Notes: generated from the letters alone by a model not told the origin. A stretch of 64,000 nucleotides of DNA from Heterohyrax brucei (GCA_028571685.1 CM053143.1:55483208-55547207), one strand, 5' to 3'. Positions 12,066 to 24,523 are shown, counted from the first letter of the stretch. Program-made: numbers and translations.

Positions 12066-12950
12066 TAGTTGTTATGAAATCAGCTCCAACTCATGGTAGC
12101 CTTACTGTCATGGACTGAATAATGTCTTCCCCCAAAATTTGTGCATCAGTTTGGCTGGGCCATGATGCCTGGTATTGTGTGATTTTCCTCCTTATTGTAA
12201 ATCCTGCTTCTATGATGTTAATAAAGAAGGGTGCACAATCATTGTGTTGGTGAGGCAGGACTCAACCAATAAGACTGTATTATACCTTGAAGCAATGTCT
12301 GTGGGTGTAAAAAAATGAAGAAAGTAAAGGGAGTTAGGGACCTCAGACCACCAGGAAAGAAGCATCCAGAACAGAATGCATTCTTTGGACTGGGGTCCCT
12401 GTGTCTGATAAGCTCCCTGTCTGGGGGAAGATTGATGACAAGGACCTTCCTCCAGAGCGGACAGAAGTCCTTCTCTTCAAGCTGATGCCCTGAATTTGGA
12501 CTTTCAGTCTGCTTTCCTGTGAGGAAATAAATTTCTGTTTGTTAAAGCCATCCACTTATGGTATTTCTGTTATAGCAGCACTAGATGACTAAGACATTTA
12601 CATACAGTAGAACAAAATATTGATAGACCTTGTGCCATCTTTATGATGTTATGTTGAATTTCTTGTTGTGACTGTTGTATCAGTCCACCTTGAGGAGGAT
12701 CTCTCTCATTTTCTGTGGTCCTCTACTTCACCAAATGTGACATCATTTTCTAGTGATTGGTCTTTTCTTGATGATGTGTCCAAAGTAAGTGAGCCAAGAT
12801 CTCACCATCCTCACCTCTAAGGAACATTCTAGCTGTACTTCTTCTGAAACTTAATCTGTTCATCCTTTTGGCAGTCCATAACATATTCAGTATTCTTCTC
12901 CACACTGCAAATTTGGATGCATTCAGTGGAAGTGACTTAGCTTTGTCTTA
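12066..12950 (-). mobile_element. RTE LINE 3' fragment split by a solo LTR
   Basis: The 3' end starts at about 12066 ('agttgttatgaaatcagctc') and runs to 12105. After the LTR it resumes at 12597 ('tttacatacagtagaacaaa') and continues to about 12950. The two halves join in register with other RTE copies, so the LTR landed in a pre-existing RTE. Confidence 0.83.
12106..12596 (+). mobile_element. solo LTR, MaLR-like (ERVL-type)
   Basis: A 491-bp segment beginning TGTCATGGACTGAAT and ending CTAAGACA, with terminal TG...CA. AATAAA lies at 12526-12531, about 65 bp before the end. The flanking 5-bp sites CTTAC (12101-12105) and TTTAC (12597-12601) match at 4 of 5. These features and its resemblance to MLT/MST-type LTRs indicate a solo LTR of an ERVL-MaLR-like family. 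No viral gene is present. Four further copies in this window are in the opposite orientation. Confidence 0.85.
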
Positions 12951-13019
12951 GCCACTTCTTTCAAGTGGTCTAAAATAATGAAAATGAAGTCTAAAGTAGC
13001 CTGTTTAAAGTTTACGGTT

Positions 13020-13315
13020 GCAACTCAGTTCCAGCCAGCCTTGAGCCCTAGTGGTTAGATCTTGACAGAACACTCGTTTTCAGCACAGATCGGAGGTGCT
13101 TCTGGCTCAATATAATGAAGGCCTCACAAGGGCAATGTCCGTCATCTCCAGAGGAAAAATCACAGAGCACTTCAAATCACTTCTGTGATTCACCCACCAC
13201 TGGAGGAGTTCATCTTCAAGACACTCACTCACCTGCAAGGAAATGTTGCTAGACACGGTATAACATTTTTATCATCAATAAACTAAATCTATTTTTTTCA
13301 AAAAAAGAAAAAAAT
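13020..13315. other. unclassified segment with A-rich right end
   Basis: About 250 bp of somewhat higher GC, followed by AATAAA near 13278 and an A-rich stretch near 13300-13314. This resembles the 3' end of a retroposed transcript. Read on the other strand, a stretch contains DELLQWWVNH, vaguely like hAT dimerisation regions. I cannot choose between these, and neither is well supported. Confidence 0.3.
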
Positions 13316-14289
13316 GCCAAGACTTTGTTAAATATATGAGTGGTAAAATTAGTCAGTGTATTTTTTTTTTTTTTAGAGTACAGCTGCAATGAATAAAACA
13401 AGACTTTATTCACATTTTCACACATTCACATTTATAGACACATGCCAAGAAAATGGAGATGGGGTGAAGAGAAAAATGTGTGAGTTTGTATGCAGAAGAA
13501 CCATAAAGGGAGATAATAAAACACCCTCACTTCTCTGAGCAATTACACTAAGTGGGCTTTTTGAAAAATCATCATCAATTTTAAGATCTTCTGCTTACTT
13601 TCACGTAAAGTGTAACTTATATGAGTCCAATATGGTAATCTCATCACTAGATCACTAACTCAGTGGAAAATTCTATTCATTCTGTCACTAAGAGTCATTT
13701 TCCAGGCAACAATAGCTTCCAATACTGATACTTGCTTATGAGATAATGCTATTGCTTGACAAAATCTTTATCTTTTCTTAAATTAAAATAGCTAGGTCTG
13801 ATTTCCTTTTACTCTAAAGTTCATGGTTTTATACATATAGTTACATAGCTTAAAAGTAATTTAGATACTCCAAACTCTACTCAAATCAGTAAATTATATT
13901 TGGGAGAATTTGCACAGAAATATTCTGAATAAGACAGGTTTATTACCAAAAATAAGGCCATTGAGTCCACATGTGCATAAATATTTAGTATCTAAATAAA
14001 ATCTTGAAAATATCTTTTAAATACAAAACTGGGCAAAAATGCTACTAAATGTTGCTTTTCCAATATAAGCCAATGCTTTTGTTTCTTTTCACGTAAACTT
14101 TGTCTTAATTTGTTGCAAATCCCAAGTTTAAATTAATACAATACATGGCTTTCATATAACCTTAACAGACTGAAGCAAACTGACTGAATTTCTTTTTGTC
14201 AATCCCCAGGCTACATATTCTGGTTACTTCTTCTTTAGCAGAGATGAATGAATTTCTACTACATCTGTAACTACTGGGTGCCACTTTGC
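13316..14289. other. unique AT-rich DNA
   Basis: No recognised gene or repeat apart from a T run near 13361-13374. Confidence 0.4.
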
Positions 14290-14412
14290 ACAGGTTTTCA
14301 AAAATGTCAAAGAACACTGATGTTTTTCTCCTGTGAGGTGCCTGTGGTTTCAAACTGCTGACTTTTGGATTAGCAGCTGCCTTCTTAACCGCTGGACTAC
14401 CATGGCTCCTTC
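14290..14412 (-). repeat. AfroSINE variant, partial
   Basis: The right half 'tttggattagcagctgcctt' to 'ctaccatggctcc' is the reversed tRNA-like head. The left part, with 'gatgtttttctcctgtgagg', fits the longer AfroSINE variant that has an extra internal block. Confidence 0.7.
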
Positions 14413-14611
14413 AGAGTATTTTACAGTGTGATGTTATCAATAAGCCAACTCCCTAAAACTACCTTCATCTTACACATAATCCTGAATCCAAAAGGCAACT
14501 AAATGTCTTTTAAAGAAACATAATGCTTATAGCTTTAAAACATACATATATGAGTTGGCAAATGAATTTGTCCATATCTCAAATTCTTCGTGTGTAAAAT
14601 GTGGAGAAACA

Positions 14612-14792
14612 GTTATTAGGTACCTTTGGATTGATTTTGGCTCACAGCAACCTCGTGTGACAGGTTAAAACTGTGCCATGGGGTTTTCTAGGTTTTAGTT
14701 GTTATTGGAGCTGTGAAGGTGCTAGTTGAGTTCAAACTACCAGTGTTTCGGTCAGCAGTCAAGTGTTTAAGCATTGCACCACTAGGATTCCT
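14612..14792 (-). repeat. AfroSINE variant
   Basis: It contains 'ccatggggttttctaggttt' and the reversed head 'aagcattgcaccactaggat'. The extra internal block marks the variant also seen near 26.5 and 31.9 kb. Confidence 0.75.
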
Positions 14793-14797
14793 TTACC

Positions 14798-14962
14798 TAC
14801 TAAACCAAAAACACTGCTATTGAATAGATTTCAACTCACAGTGAACCTATAGGACAGGGTAGAACTGCCCTACACAGTTCCCAAGGAGCACCTGGTGGAT
14901 TTGAACTGCTGACGTTTTGGTTAGCAGCCATACCTCTTAACCTTTACATCACCAGAGTTTTC
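14798..14962 (-). repeat. AfroSINE
   Basis: Complete reverse copy from 'aaaccaaaaacactgctatt' to 'acatcaccagagttttc', six bases from the previous SINE. Confidence 0.9.
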
Positions 14963-15267
14963 TTTAATGGTACTTACTTCACAAGATATTTTGAAAATTA
15001 AAATGAGTTAATACATATATAGAACTGAAACGTGCTAAGTACTAGTTCTATTATAGTGATTATGGTGATTAACAGATGAGAAAACGGATCCTTTATAGAG
15101 TATGTGATTGACCCAAGCCAAACTTTATTTCCTTACTTCAAAACCGTAAGTTTTTTTCAGTTATGCTACCTAGAGACTCTCAAAGCAGCAGGTAGGATAT
15201 GAAGGTGGGAAATGAACAGTGTTCACACTTTCTCCTCGGTAGCACAGTAACCACAGGCAATTGTATT

Positions 15268-15510
15268 CATCGTTAGGTGCCGTCAACCCTATGAACATCA
15301 GAGGGAAACACTGCCTTGCTCTGCACCGTTCTCACTATCACTGATGTGCTTGCACCCACCGTGGCAGCCACTCTGTCAATCCATGTCATTGAAGGTCTGC
15401 CTCTTTGGGCTCACATGCTACTTGACAATCATGATGTTCTCAGTCCCTCCTGATAGGATTTCCAAAGTACAGAAGATGAAGTCTCACCATCCTTGCTTCT
15501 AAAGAGCCTT
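15268..15510 (-). mobile_element. RTE LINE 3' fragment
   Basis: It begins 'cgttaggtgccgtcaaccct', lacking about 20 bp of the usual 3' segment. It continues through 'gaaacactgccttgctctgc' to 'ttgcttctaaagagcc'. Confidence 0.78.
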
Positions 15511-15582
15511 TATATGGTAAAATTAAAATGTTATCTTGTAAGTTTGATTATCTGGTTACTTCTAACATGCTTTAATATGTAT

Positions 15583-15735
15583 TGGAGCCCTAGTGGTGTA
15601 GTGATTAAGAGCTCAGCTGCTAAACAACAGTTTAGCAGTTCGAATCCACTAGTCACTCCTTGGAAACACTGTGGGGAAGTTCTACTCTATCCTATATGGT
15701 CTCTATGAGTTGGAATCAACTCAAGGAAACTGGTG
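15583..15735 (+). repeat. AfroSINE
   Basis: The head 'ggagccctagtggtgtagtg', box B-like 'agttcgaatcc' and the body 'ctccttggaaacactgtggg' are clear. Confidence 0.9.
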
Positions 15736-17278
15736 GTATTATTATTATTATCATTAAGCATTAGTTACAGAAGATGGCAAATTAAAAGCATTGCAGTGGG
15801 AGATACTACTCCCTCTTTCAGGATGGGAGTGACAGACAATAACAAGAGAAGAGGAAAAATAACAGCAAAATAAAAAAGTAACTACACTGCAGAGGTACCT
15901 GATGTAGGAGGAAATACAATGAAATACATTTCCTTGTACATTCCAGAATTCTGGGAAAACACTGTTCTCCAGTCTCTACAGCATTCTATAACTCTGCGAT
16001 GATGACTCAGAATCACTAGGGAAGAAAGAAATTGTACTCAGTGTATTCCACATAAGAAAGCAAGAAAATTGTTATGTTTTTCAAGTATTCCTCATTGCTC
16101 ATACATCTCTTTTATCATCAAACAAAAACAAGCAAACCAAAGGCAGGGAGTTTTCTAAGCCTCTATTGCATATTTCTCTGTTTTGTTTTGTTTTGACTGT
16201 CTCTGCTTTGTTAATTCTACAAAGTTGCATCTACAGATGGCCACTCTTAGTTAGACTCAGTGTGTTCCATTTTCTGAGTCAATATAGAGTAGAAATATCA
16301 ATAACATAAAGTCTGCCTCACTGTCTCTTCCATGAGGCTAAAAATTAACGTCCTTTCATAAGTCAAGTGGATATATTGTCATAGTTATCCCATTTGCTAG
16401 TGTGGTACTTGGCCAATGCATCAGAGCAGCAATGTACTTTCTCAATGATGAAAATCTTCTCCTGGGCTAGAAATATTGCAGCCAATAGACACACATGATC
16501 ACTGGGCACTTAAAATGTGGTGATGAATTGAGGAAGAGAATTTCTAACTGTATTTACTCTAAATTAATTTTAAAAAAGACATACAGAGCTAGCAGCTCCT
16601 ATACTGAACAGAGCAGCAGTAGAGACTCCCTGAATTCTAGTAGACACTCCCCAAAACAACTCTTTGCCTGTTCAATTAGAAAGTAAAACATGTGACAGTC
16701 AGAATCTGTGTAAGGCAGAAACTCAAATATTTTCCACTAAAATGAGGAAAAGAAAAGTAGTAAGACTTTATGTACCCTGTCAAGGGTGGAATATTTGAAG
16801 TACCTAGGAAAACAAGGCAGTCCTGCTGAGTTCTGGCTCTTAAAGTGCTCAATATATTGACTGTTTTCGGTATTTTCAGTGACTATCATGTATCACTTTG
16901 AAACCTCAGAATGTATTGTGCTCAGATTGTGGAGAAGATGGCCAGAGCAAATTTTCCATTAGTATATTGGATGGACATTTGCTGGAAGACTACAGACACA
17001 TATAAAAGCTTAGTAAAATATAACATATACTTAAAATACACTATTAAATGAATTTTACAATCAGAAAGTGGAATCTTGAGGTGCCCAAAAAAGAAAAAAT
17101 CAAAGTCATAAATATGAACAGTTACTGAGTCCAAGTGGCTCATGGGAAGTCAAACGATAGAGTTAGAAAGAGATTTAAAGATAAAAAAAGAGAAAGGAAA
17201 CAAGGCACTTAGTCTACTATAGAATAAGAATTTGTTATTGGAGTCACAACTAAAATAGAGATTACAAGTCTGTCAAAA
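15736..17278. other. unique DNA, no gene seen
   Basis: AT-rich sequence without recognised repeats or exons. It forms the left flank of the full-length L1. Confidence 0.42.
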
Positions 17279-17292
17279 ATTGACTATGTATT

Positions 17293-18287
17293 GGGCAGAA
17301 TCAAGTTGGCGGACTAAGCACACGTCTCCTTATATCCCTATGGAAACCAAGGCCTGAACTGATAATCAAACGGAGCCTTCGGATCACCTAATCAGCCCCA
17401 GGACACGGCACAGGGCTGATAGTTTGGACTTCATACTACTGAGCGAAAAACCACCTCTCCTACACTGACTCCCACAGCTGGCTATCCTTGGCTCTCATGG
17501 ACTGAAGGTAAATGCACCATTTTGACTTTTTTTTTCTCTGTCTTGGCCAGCGGGCGGAGCAGGGTCTTGCCTAGCGGCTAGTCTCAGACACGCCGCTGGG
17601 GGGACAGGCAGGCGAAATTCCCATATTTTGAGAGCCAGGCTTGGACTCTGTGAATCTAGCCACTTTGAGCCTGTCGTCTTATATCTGCCTCAGCAGCGTT
17701 TGTACGGAGTTTTGCCGTCAGTGTGCGGGAGGCCATGTTGGATACGGAGATTCTAGTGGGACCTCATTCTTAGCCTGGGAGTCAGTTCCTGCAAACAGGA
17801 CAGCACTTCTCTGACAGAAAAGCAATAATTTACCTAGCGCCACCTAGTTTGTAGGTCCTGCAACAGAATCAGAGGAATCACTACCTCTCGGCACCTTTAG
17901 CCCTTCTGTCTGCTGCCTGTGTGGAGGGCACCATCTTGGATACGGTGGATGCAGCTGGACCTAATTCTTAGCTGGGGAGTGAGAGCCTGCCCACAAGAGA
18001 GCGCTTTTCTATCACAAAAGAAATACTAGACGCAGCGTCAGCTAAGGCTAGGCCTTATCAGCAGAGGCCAATAGGGCGATAGCATTGTTGTATTCTGAAC
18101 TAGTTTGTATCATCTGGGGTTGGATATAGTGGCGTTTACTTTGCCAGTTGAGAAGAGGGCCTCTACACCTGAAAACCTAACTGACTTGTGAAGTGGTCAG
18201 ATACCTTTTGCTTTACATTTGAAGACAGCCTAGAGAAACATCTGCAGTCCATCCTCACAGTACCTCTTCCAGCCTCCACATACTCAC
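17293..18287 (+). promoter_or_regulatory. L1 5' UTR with two monomer-like units
   Basis: The internal promoter region of the L1. Two related segments start near 17700 and 17898. GGATACGG recurs at 17740-17747 and 17938-17945, each just after a YY1-type core CCATNTTGGA. Matching 'ggacct.attcttagc' and 'ctga/atcacaaaag' stretches follow. The 198-bp spacing suggests a tandem dimer. L1 5' UTRs generally drive RNA polymerase II transcription. Activity here is inferred. Confidence 0.6.
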
Positions 18288-19246
18288 ATGGGTCCCAAAA
18301 AGCAACAAACAGTTGTGGCACACAAGAAATCAGCCATGGCTTCAGAAGGCTCCCAAACAAAGCAACCAAGGAGTTTTCCAGATGAAGAAACCTTTATGAA
18401 AGCATCAGAAAGTGAATAACAATGATTATATACAGAGCCCTTCTAGACCTTATACAAAATGCAACAGAACAAAATGAAAAATTAAGCAAGATGTTCGATC
18501 TGATGGAACACCAGTACTCTGAAATCCAACAGATCAAGAACAAAATCAAAGACATAGAAACTTCAATGCAAAGCCAAGAAAACAGAATGGAACAAATAGA
18601 AAAAAGAATTTCTGACTTGGAAGACAGAGCTACTGAGGGTAGCATCTATGAGCAGAAATCAGAAAAAAGACACAAGAAAAATTAAGAAACATTAAGAAGT
18701 ATGTGGGACTCTAGTAAGAGGAACAACCTTCGATTAATTGGAGTCTCTGAACAGGGTGAGACATCTGAGAACATAGAGAGTATCGTTACTGAGCTGCTGA
18801 CAGAAAACTTCCCAGAAATCATGAAGGAAGAAAATATAGATGTCTTAGAAGCGTATTGTACACCACCCAATATAGATCTCAAAAGAAAGACTCCAAGATA
18901 TATTATAAATAAGCTCAACAAAATGAAACATAAGCAGCAACTCTTAAAGGCAGGAAGACTCAAAGCAAAGCTAACATTCAGAGGGAAACCCTGTAGGCTA
19001 TCTTCAGATTTCTCAGCAGAAACCATGCTGGCACAGAGACAGTGGCATGACACATTCAAAACCTTGAAGGAGAAGAACTTCCAACCAAGAATTATATATC
19101 CTGCAAAACTGTCTTTCAAATACGAAAATGAAATTAAGACATTCCCAGATAAACAGAAACTCAGAGACTTTGTTAAAACCAAACCAAAACTACAGGAAAT
19201 ATTGAAAGAAGTTCTTGGCTCTGGCTTAGAAGAACAAAACCACTAA
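18288..19246 (+). pseudogene. L1 ORF1 (RNA-binding protein) remnant
   Basis: Would encode the L1 ORF1 RNA-binding chaperone that coats L1 RNA. The ATG at 18288 opens MGPKKQQ, typical of the basic N-terminus. This frame ends at the stop at 18417, and the rest continues from about 18422 in another frame, so there is a one-step frameshift near 18400-18420. The next part is a coiled coil (heptads through MEQIEKRISDLEDRA). An in-frame TAA at 18686 follows, then the RRM-like domain with NNLRLIGVSE. The C-terminal domain has LTFRGKP, NFQPRIIYPAKLSF and DKQKLRDFV. Overall length, about 320 codons, is normal for the family. Two lesions make it non-functional. Confidence 0.9.
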
Positions 19247-19710
19247 CTTTATATTTTAGAACGACTTTACTATTCAAAACTCTACTCAGTTAGGGAAGAC
19301 TCCAAAGCCAATCACAGCTTTGATAAGGAAAGAAGCAATCCAGTGATCATCATGAAAACTATGGTGTCATCATATTAAAAAGAGGGATGTACTACAGTAG
19401 TTATAGTCCTTCCAGATGGCGAGGAAGATGACAAGACTGGTAGTAATGAAAATTGGGTTTATATATAGTTTACTATATATGAATCTGCTCCGACTCGACG
19501 GTACTTGGCTTGGCCAAGGGGGATCATAGGGGCAGCTGTAAAGTACAACAAAGATGTATCATATCATTTCAAGAAATGTAACACAGGAGTCTCAACAACC
19601 ACAAAACCAGCTCTGAAAAAGGTGAAAAATCAACTCACAAAAAAGAACATCCCAGAACAGACTAACAAGAACAACAGGGAAAACATCAACATAAAAATAA
19701 ACATATCACA

Positions 19711-22700
19711 ATGGCAGCACTGAACACATACCTATCAATAATTACATTGAATGTGAATGGACTGAATGCTCCAGTAAAGAGACACTGAGTGACATCTTGG
19801 ATCAAAAGACATGACCCATCCATATGTTGTCTACAAGAAACTCACTTGAGACCTAAAGATAGGAACAAACTGAAAATTGAAGTTTGGAAGAATATGTATC
19901 AAGCTAACAATGAACAAAGAAGAGAAGGGGTGGCAATTCTAATCTCAGACAAAATCAATTTTAATGTCAAATCCACTATCGTGGACAAAGATGGACACTA
20001 TTTATTGCTGAAAGGTTCAGTACACAAGTAAGACTTAACTATAATAAATATTTATGCACCTAACATCAGAGCACCTAAATACGTCGAAGAAACACTGACT
20101 ACACTCAAAAGAGAGTTAGGTGACTCCATCATAATAGCGGGAGACTTCAACACTCCATTCTCTAGACAGATCATCTAGAAAAAAACTCAGTAAAGATACA
20201 GAAGACCTCATTGCCACAATTAACCAACTAAACCTCATTGATATATACAGGACTTTCCACCCATCAGCAGACAACTACACCTTCTTCTCCAGTGCACATG
20301 GAACATTCTCCAGAATTGACCATGTGATAGGCCATAATGCAAAGCACAACAAAATCCATATCACTGAATTACTGAAAAGCATCTTCTCAGATCATAAAGC
20401 CATCAAAGTTGAAATCAATAGCAGAAGAAACAGAGATAGAAAGTGGAACTCTTGGAAACTGAACAACATCTTGCTCAAAAAAACATGGGTTATAGAGGAA
20501 ATCGAGGATGGATGAATTAAAGAAATTCACGGATTCCAACGAGAACGAAAACACTTCCTACCAGAACCTATGGGATACAGCCAAAGCAGTGCTCAGAGGT
20601 CTGTTTATCTCCATAAATGCACACATCTGGAAGGAAGAAAGAAACCAAATCAAGGAACTAACCCTACAGCCTGCACAAGTAGAAAGAAAACAAAAGAGGA
20701 ATCCCTCAGGCACCAGAAGAAACAAGATCATAAACATTAGAGCAGAGCTAAATGAATTAGAGAATAGAAAAACAATTGAAAAAATTGAAAAGACCAAAAG
20801 CTGTATTTTTGAGAAGATCAATAAAACTGACAAACCACTGGCTAAACTTACTAAAGAAAAGCAGGAAAGGAAACCAATAACCCAAATTAGAAATGAGAGG
20901 GGGGTTGTCACCACAGATGCAACAGAAATCAAAAATATCATAACAGAATACTATGAAAGACTGTACTCTAACAAATTTGAAAACCTAGGGGAAATGGACA
21001 AATTCCTTGACTCATATCCCTACCCAAATTATCACAACGTGAAGCAGAACAACTTGATAAATCCATTATAAAGGAAGAGATTGAAAAGGTCATCAAAACA
21101 CTGCCAACCAAAAAAAGTCTGGGTCCAGATGGCTTCACTGCAGAATTCTACCAAGCATTTAAAGAAGAGTTATCTCCAATACTACTGAAACTATTTCACA
21201 GTATAGAGAGGGATAGAGTACTCCCAAACTCATTCTATAAAGCCAGCATAACCCTGATACCTAAGCCAGGGAAAGACCCAACAAAGAAAGAGAACTACAG
21301 ACTGTTATCACTCATGAATCTAGATGCAAAAATCTTCAACAAAATTCTTGCCAACAGAGTACAACAACATATCAAGAAAATAATCCATCATGACCAAGTG
21401 GGATTCATACCAGGGATGCAAGGCTGGTTCACCATCAGAAAAACAATTAATGTGATTAACCACATAAATAACACAAAAGACAAGGATCACCTGATTTTGT
21501 CCATTGTTGCCGAAAAGGCATTTGATAAAGTCCAACACCCATTCATGCTAAAAACTCTTAGCAAAATGGGCATAGATGACAAATTCCTCAACACAATAAG
21601 GGCCATTTATACAAAGCCAATGGCCCACATCATCCTGAATGGAGAGAGACTGAAAGACTTCCCCTTGAGATGAGGAACTAGACAAGGATGCCCACTCTCA
21701 CCTCTTCTATTCAACGTTGTGCTAGAAGTTTTAGCCAGAGCAATTAGATAAGACCAAGAAATAAAGGGCATCTGCACTGGCAAAGAGAAAGTTAAAATCT
21801 CCCTGTTTGCAGATGGTATGCTTGTATATGCAGAGAATCCCTAGGAATATATAAGTAAACTGCTCAAACTGATAGAAGAGTTCAGCAAAGTCTCAGGATA
21901 CAAGATAAACATAAGTAAATCAGTAGGATTCATTTATACCAACAATGAAACTGTTAAGGAAGAAATTATCAAATCAATACCATTTATGATAGCCCCTAAG
22001 AAAATAAAGTACCTAGGAATTAATCTAACCAGAGAAATAACAGACATTTACAAAGAGAACTATAAGCCCTTACTACACGAAACTAAGGGAAACTTAGATA
22101 AATGGAAAAACCTACCCTGCTCATGGATAGGAAGACTTAACATTGTGAAAATGTCTATTTTACCCAAAGCAATTTATTTATATAATGCAATCCCAATACA
22201 AGTTCCAGTGACATTTTTTAATGAGATGGAGAAACAAATCACCAATTTTGTTTGGAAAGGGAAGAAGCCCTGGTTAAGCAAGGTACTACTAAAGAAGAAG
22301 AGCACACTGGGAGGCCCCTCATTACCTGACTTTAGAACATATCACAGCTACAGTGGTCAAAACAGCCTGGTACTGGTATAAGAATAGACAGATTGATCAG
22401 TGGAACAGAATTGAGATCCCAGAGCTGACACCATCTGCCTATGAACAATTGATATTCAACAAAGGCCCTAAGACATTAAACTGGGGTAAAAATAGTATCT
22501 TCAACAAATGGTGCTGGCAAAATTGGATATCCATCTGCAAGAAACTGAAACAAGATCCATTTCTTACACCTTATACAAAAACCAACTCCAACTGGATAAA
22601 AGACCTAAATATCAAACCTAAAATGATAAAGCTCATCCAAGAAAAGGTAGGAACAACAATGGAAGTTTTAATACACAATGAGGACAGACTCCAAAATTTG

Positions 22701-23438
22701 TCAAACAAACCACAATCTTCAGAAGAGAAAATAGATAAATGGGATCTGTAAAGAATTAAACACTTTTGCTCATCTGAATACTTTATGAATAGAATTAAAA
22801 GAACACCTACAGAATGGGAAAAAATATTTGGAAACTCTATGTCAGACAGACACCTGATTTCCATAATCTATAAGATACTACAAAGTATCAACAAGAAGAA
22901 GATAAATCATCCAATTAAGTGATGGGCAAAGGAGATGGACAGACTTTTCACTAAAGAAGAGATCCAGGAAGCCAAAAAAAAATATGCGGACACGTTCACG
23001 ATCTTTAGTTACTAAAGAAATTCAAATCAAGACAACAATGAGATACCATCTCACCCCAACAAGGTTGGCCAGGATCCAAAAACACAAAACAACAAATGCT
23101 GGAGAGGCTGTGGAGAAAGTGGAACCCTCCTTCACTGTTGGTGGGGTTGCAAAATGGTCCAGCCTCTTTGGAAGGCAATCTGGTGCTTCCTTAAACAAAT
23201 GGATATTGATATAGCATTTGACCCAGTAATTCCACTACTTGGAATATATCCTACAGAATCAAGGCTTTTCACACCAACAGACACATGCACCCGAATATTT
23301 ATCACAGCACAGTCCGCGATAGCAAAAAGATGGAATCAACCCAGATGCCCAACAACAGAAGAATGGATAGGTAAACTATGGTATATATACTCAATGGAGC
23401 ACTACGTAATGATAAAGAACAACAATGACTTCAGGTAA
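19711..23438 (+). pseudogene. L1 ORF2 (endonuclease-reverse transcriptase) remnant
   Basis: Would encode the L1 ORF2 protein, which nicks target DNA and primes reverse transcription. The start at 19711 reads MAALNTYLSIITLNVNGLN, the usual endonuclease N-terminus. CLQETHL (catalytic Glu), AGDFNTP and SDHKAIKVEI (catalytic His region) follow. The reverse transcriptase has [11 protein letters not shown]-like sequence, [10 protein letters not shown] and [11 protein letters not shown]. At the active site FADD has become FADG (21806-21817), losing one catalytic aspartate. The C-terminal zinc-knuckle-like C-x3-C-x7-H-x4-C motif lies near 23100-23150. The frame changes at least five times and contains stops (for example 19786 and 20030). 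Length is close to the 1275 codons of human ORF2. Confidence 0.92.
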
Positions 23439-24523
23439 CATCTCATGACCTGGTTTCAACTGGAAGACATTATGTTGAGTGAAAGTAGTCAGCCACAAAA
23501 AGACAAACATTGTATGAGACCTCTATGATAAGATCTCAAAAACAGACTTGTGTATAGAAGAAAAGACTCTTTCACAGCTGCAAGGCGTGGGGGGGAGGGT
23601 TTAGATTAGATAGTTGCTAAATATCTGGTTGGTTGAAATCGGTGATAACACACATTAGAAGCAAGAACAATATTAAGTGGACTTAAACATAACATGAGTA
23701 CTCCTTCCATCTTAACCCAATAATGCAAGGATAGAGTAGCTGGGGAAGGGGTGGGGGACCATACTCCTAGGCGAAAGCGAGGCCAATTGGCACAACTAGC
23801 ATTTTGCTAAGAGGGCTCTCTGCACCCCACGTTGGTGAGTGGCGTCTGGGGTCTTCAAAGCTGCCAAGCTGCCATCCGAGGGCACAGCAAATGGTCCCAA
23901 CTCAGCAGGAACAGATGCTCACCGAGGACCAAAATGACATGGGGAAAGATAACCCAGAAGACAAAGAGAGCCACATCAGTGGGTGCCTACATCGACTTGG
24001 GACCGGAAGAACTGGATGGTGCTCGGCCACCACCAGGGGTGGCCACGATGGAGCTCACTAAGTTGAGTCTCACTGGCAACACAAGAATAAAAAGGGGTAC
24101 ACCTTGAGATCCCCACTAAAAGACCTCATTTGATGGTCTAGTGGTTTTGGGGTTCCCCTGAGAGCATGGCCTCAAACAGTGATGCTTCCCTTGACCATAA
24201 ATCATAACAAAGGTACACGCTTTGGACAGGAATGGATTGGACTTGGCGATGCAGTAACCATATATTGTATGCACTTTATGGTTCTATGCATCTATAGGAT
24301 GTCATCCTGCTGACCTCTGGTTGGAGGAGGGAAGTGAGTGGAGAGGAAGGGAAAAGAGACTGTTGGGAGAATGAGACATGTATGGAGCAGAGAGGAATAG
24401 TGTGCTGTCACCGGGCAGGGAGAGCAGTGGAAGCTGCATATAGGTGGGTATGCAAATTTACACGGAATGTACATTTTCACTCAGTTATATTAAATAAAAA
24501 AAAAGAAACATTGACTATGTATT

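Larger units (their letters stand above)
17293..24509 (+). mobile_element. full-length but inactive L1 LINE
   Basis: A complete L1 retrotransposon of about 7.2 kb. The perfect 14-bp duplication ATTGACTATGTATT flanks it (17279-17292 and 24510-24523). It has a 5' UTR of about 1 kb with two repeated units, ORF1 (18288-19246), a long inter-ORF spacer, ORF2 (19711-23438) and a 3' UTR with a G-rich run near 23588-23599. AATAAA at 24493-24498 is followed by a short A-rich tail. The perfect TSD suggests a moderately recent insertion. ORF1 has a frameshift and a stop, and ORF2 is broken in many places, so it cannot move itself. A mini tail-only SINE-like piece may lie in the spacer. Confidence 0.95.

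Noticed and set aside
18682-19182. 166-codon minus-strand frame in the full-length L1
   Set aside because: Antisense shadow of L1 ORF1.
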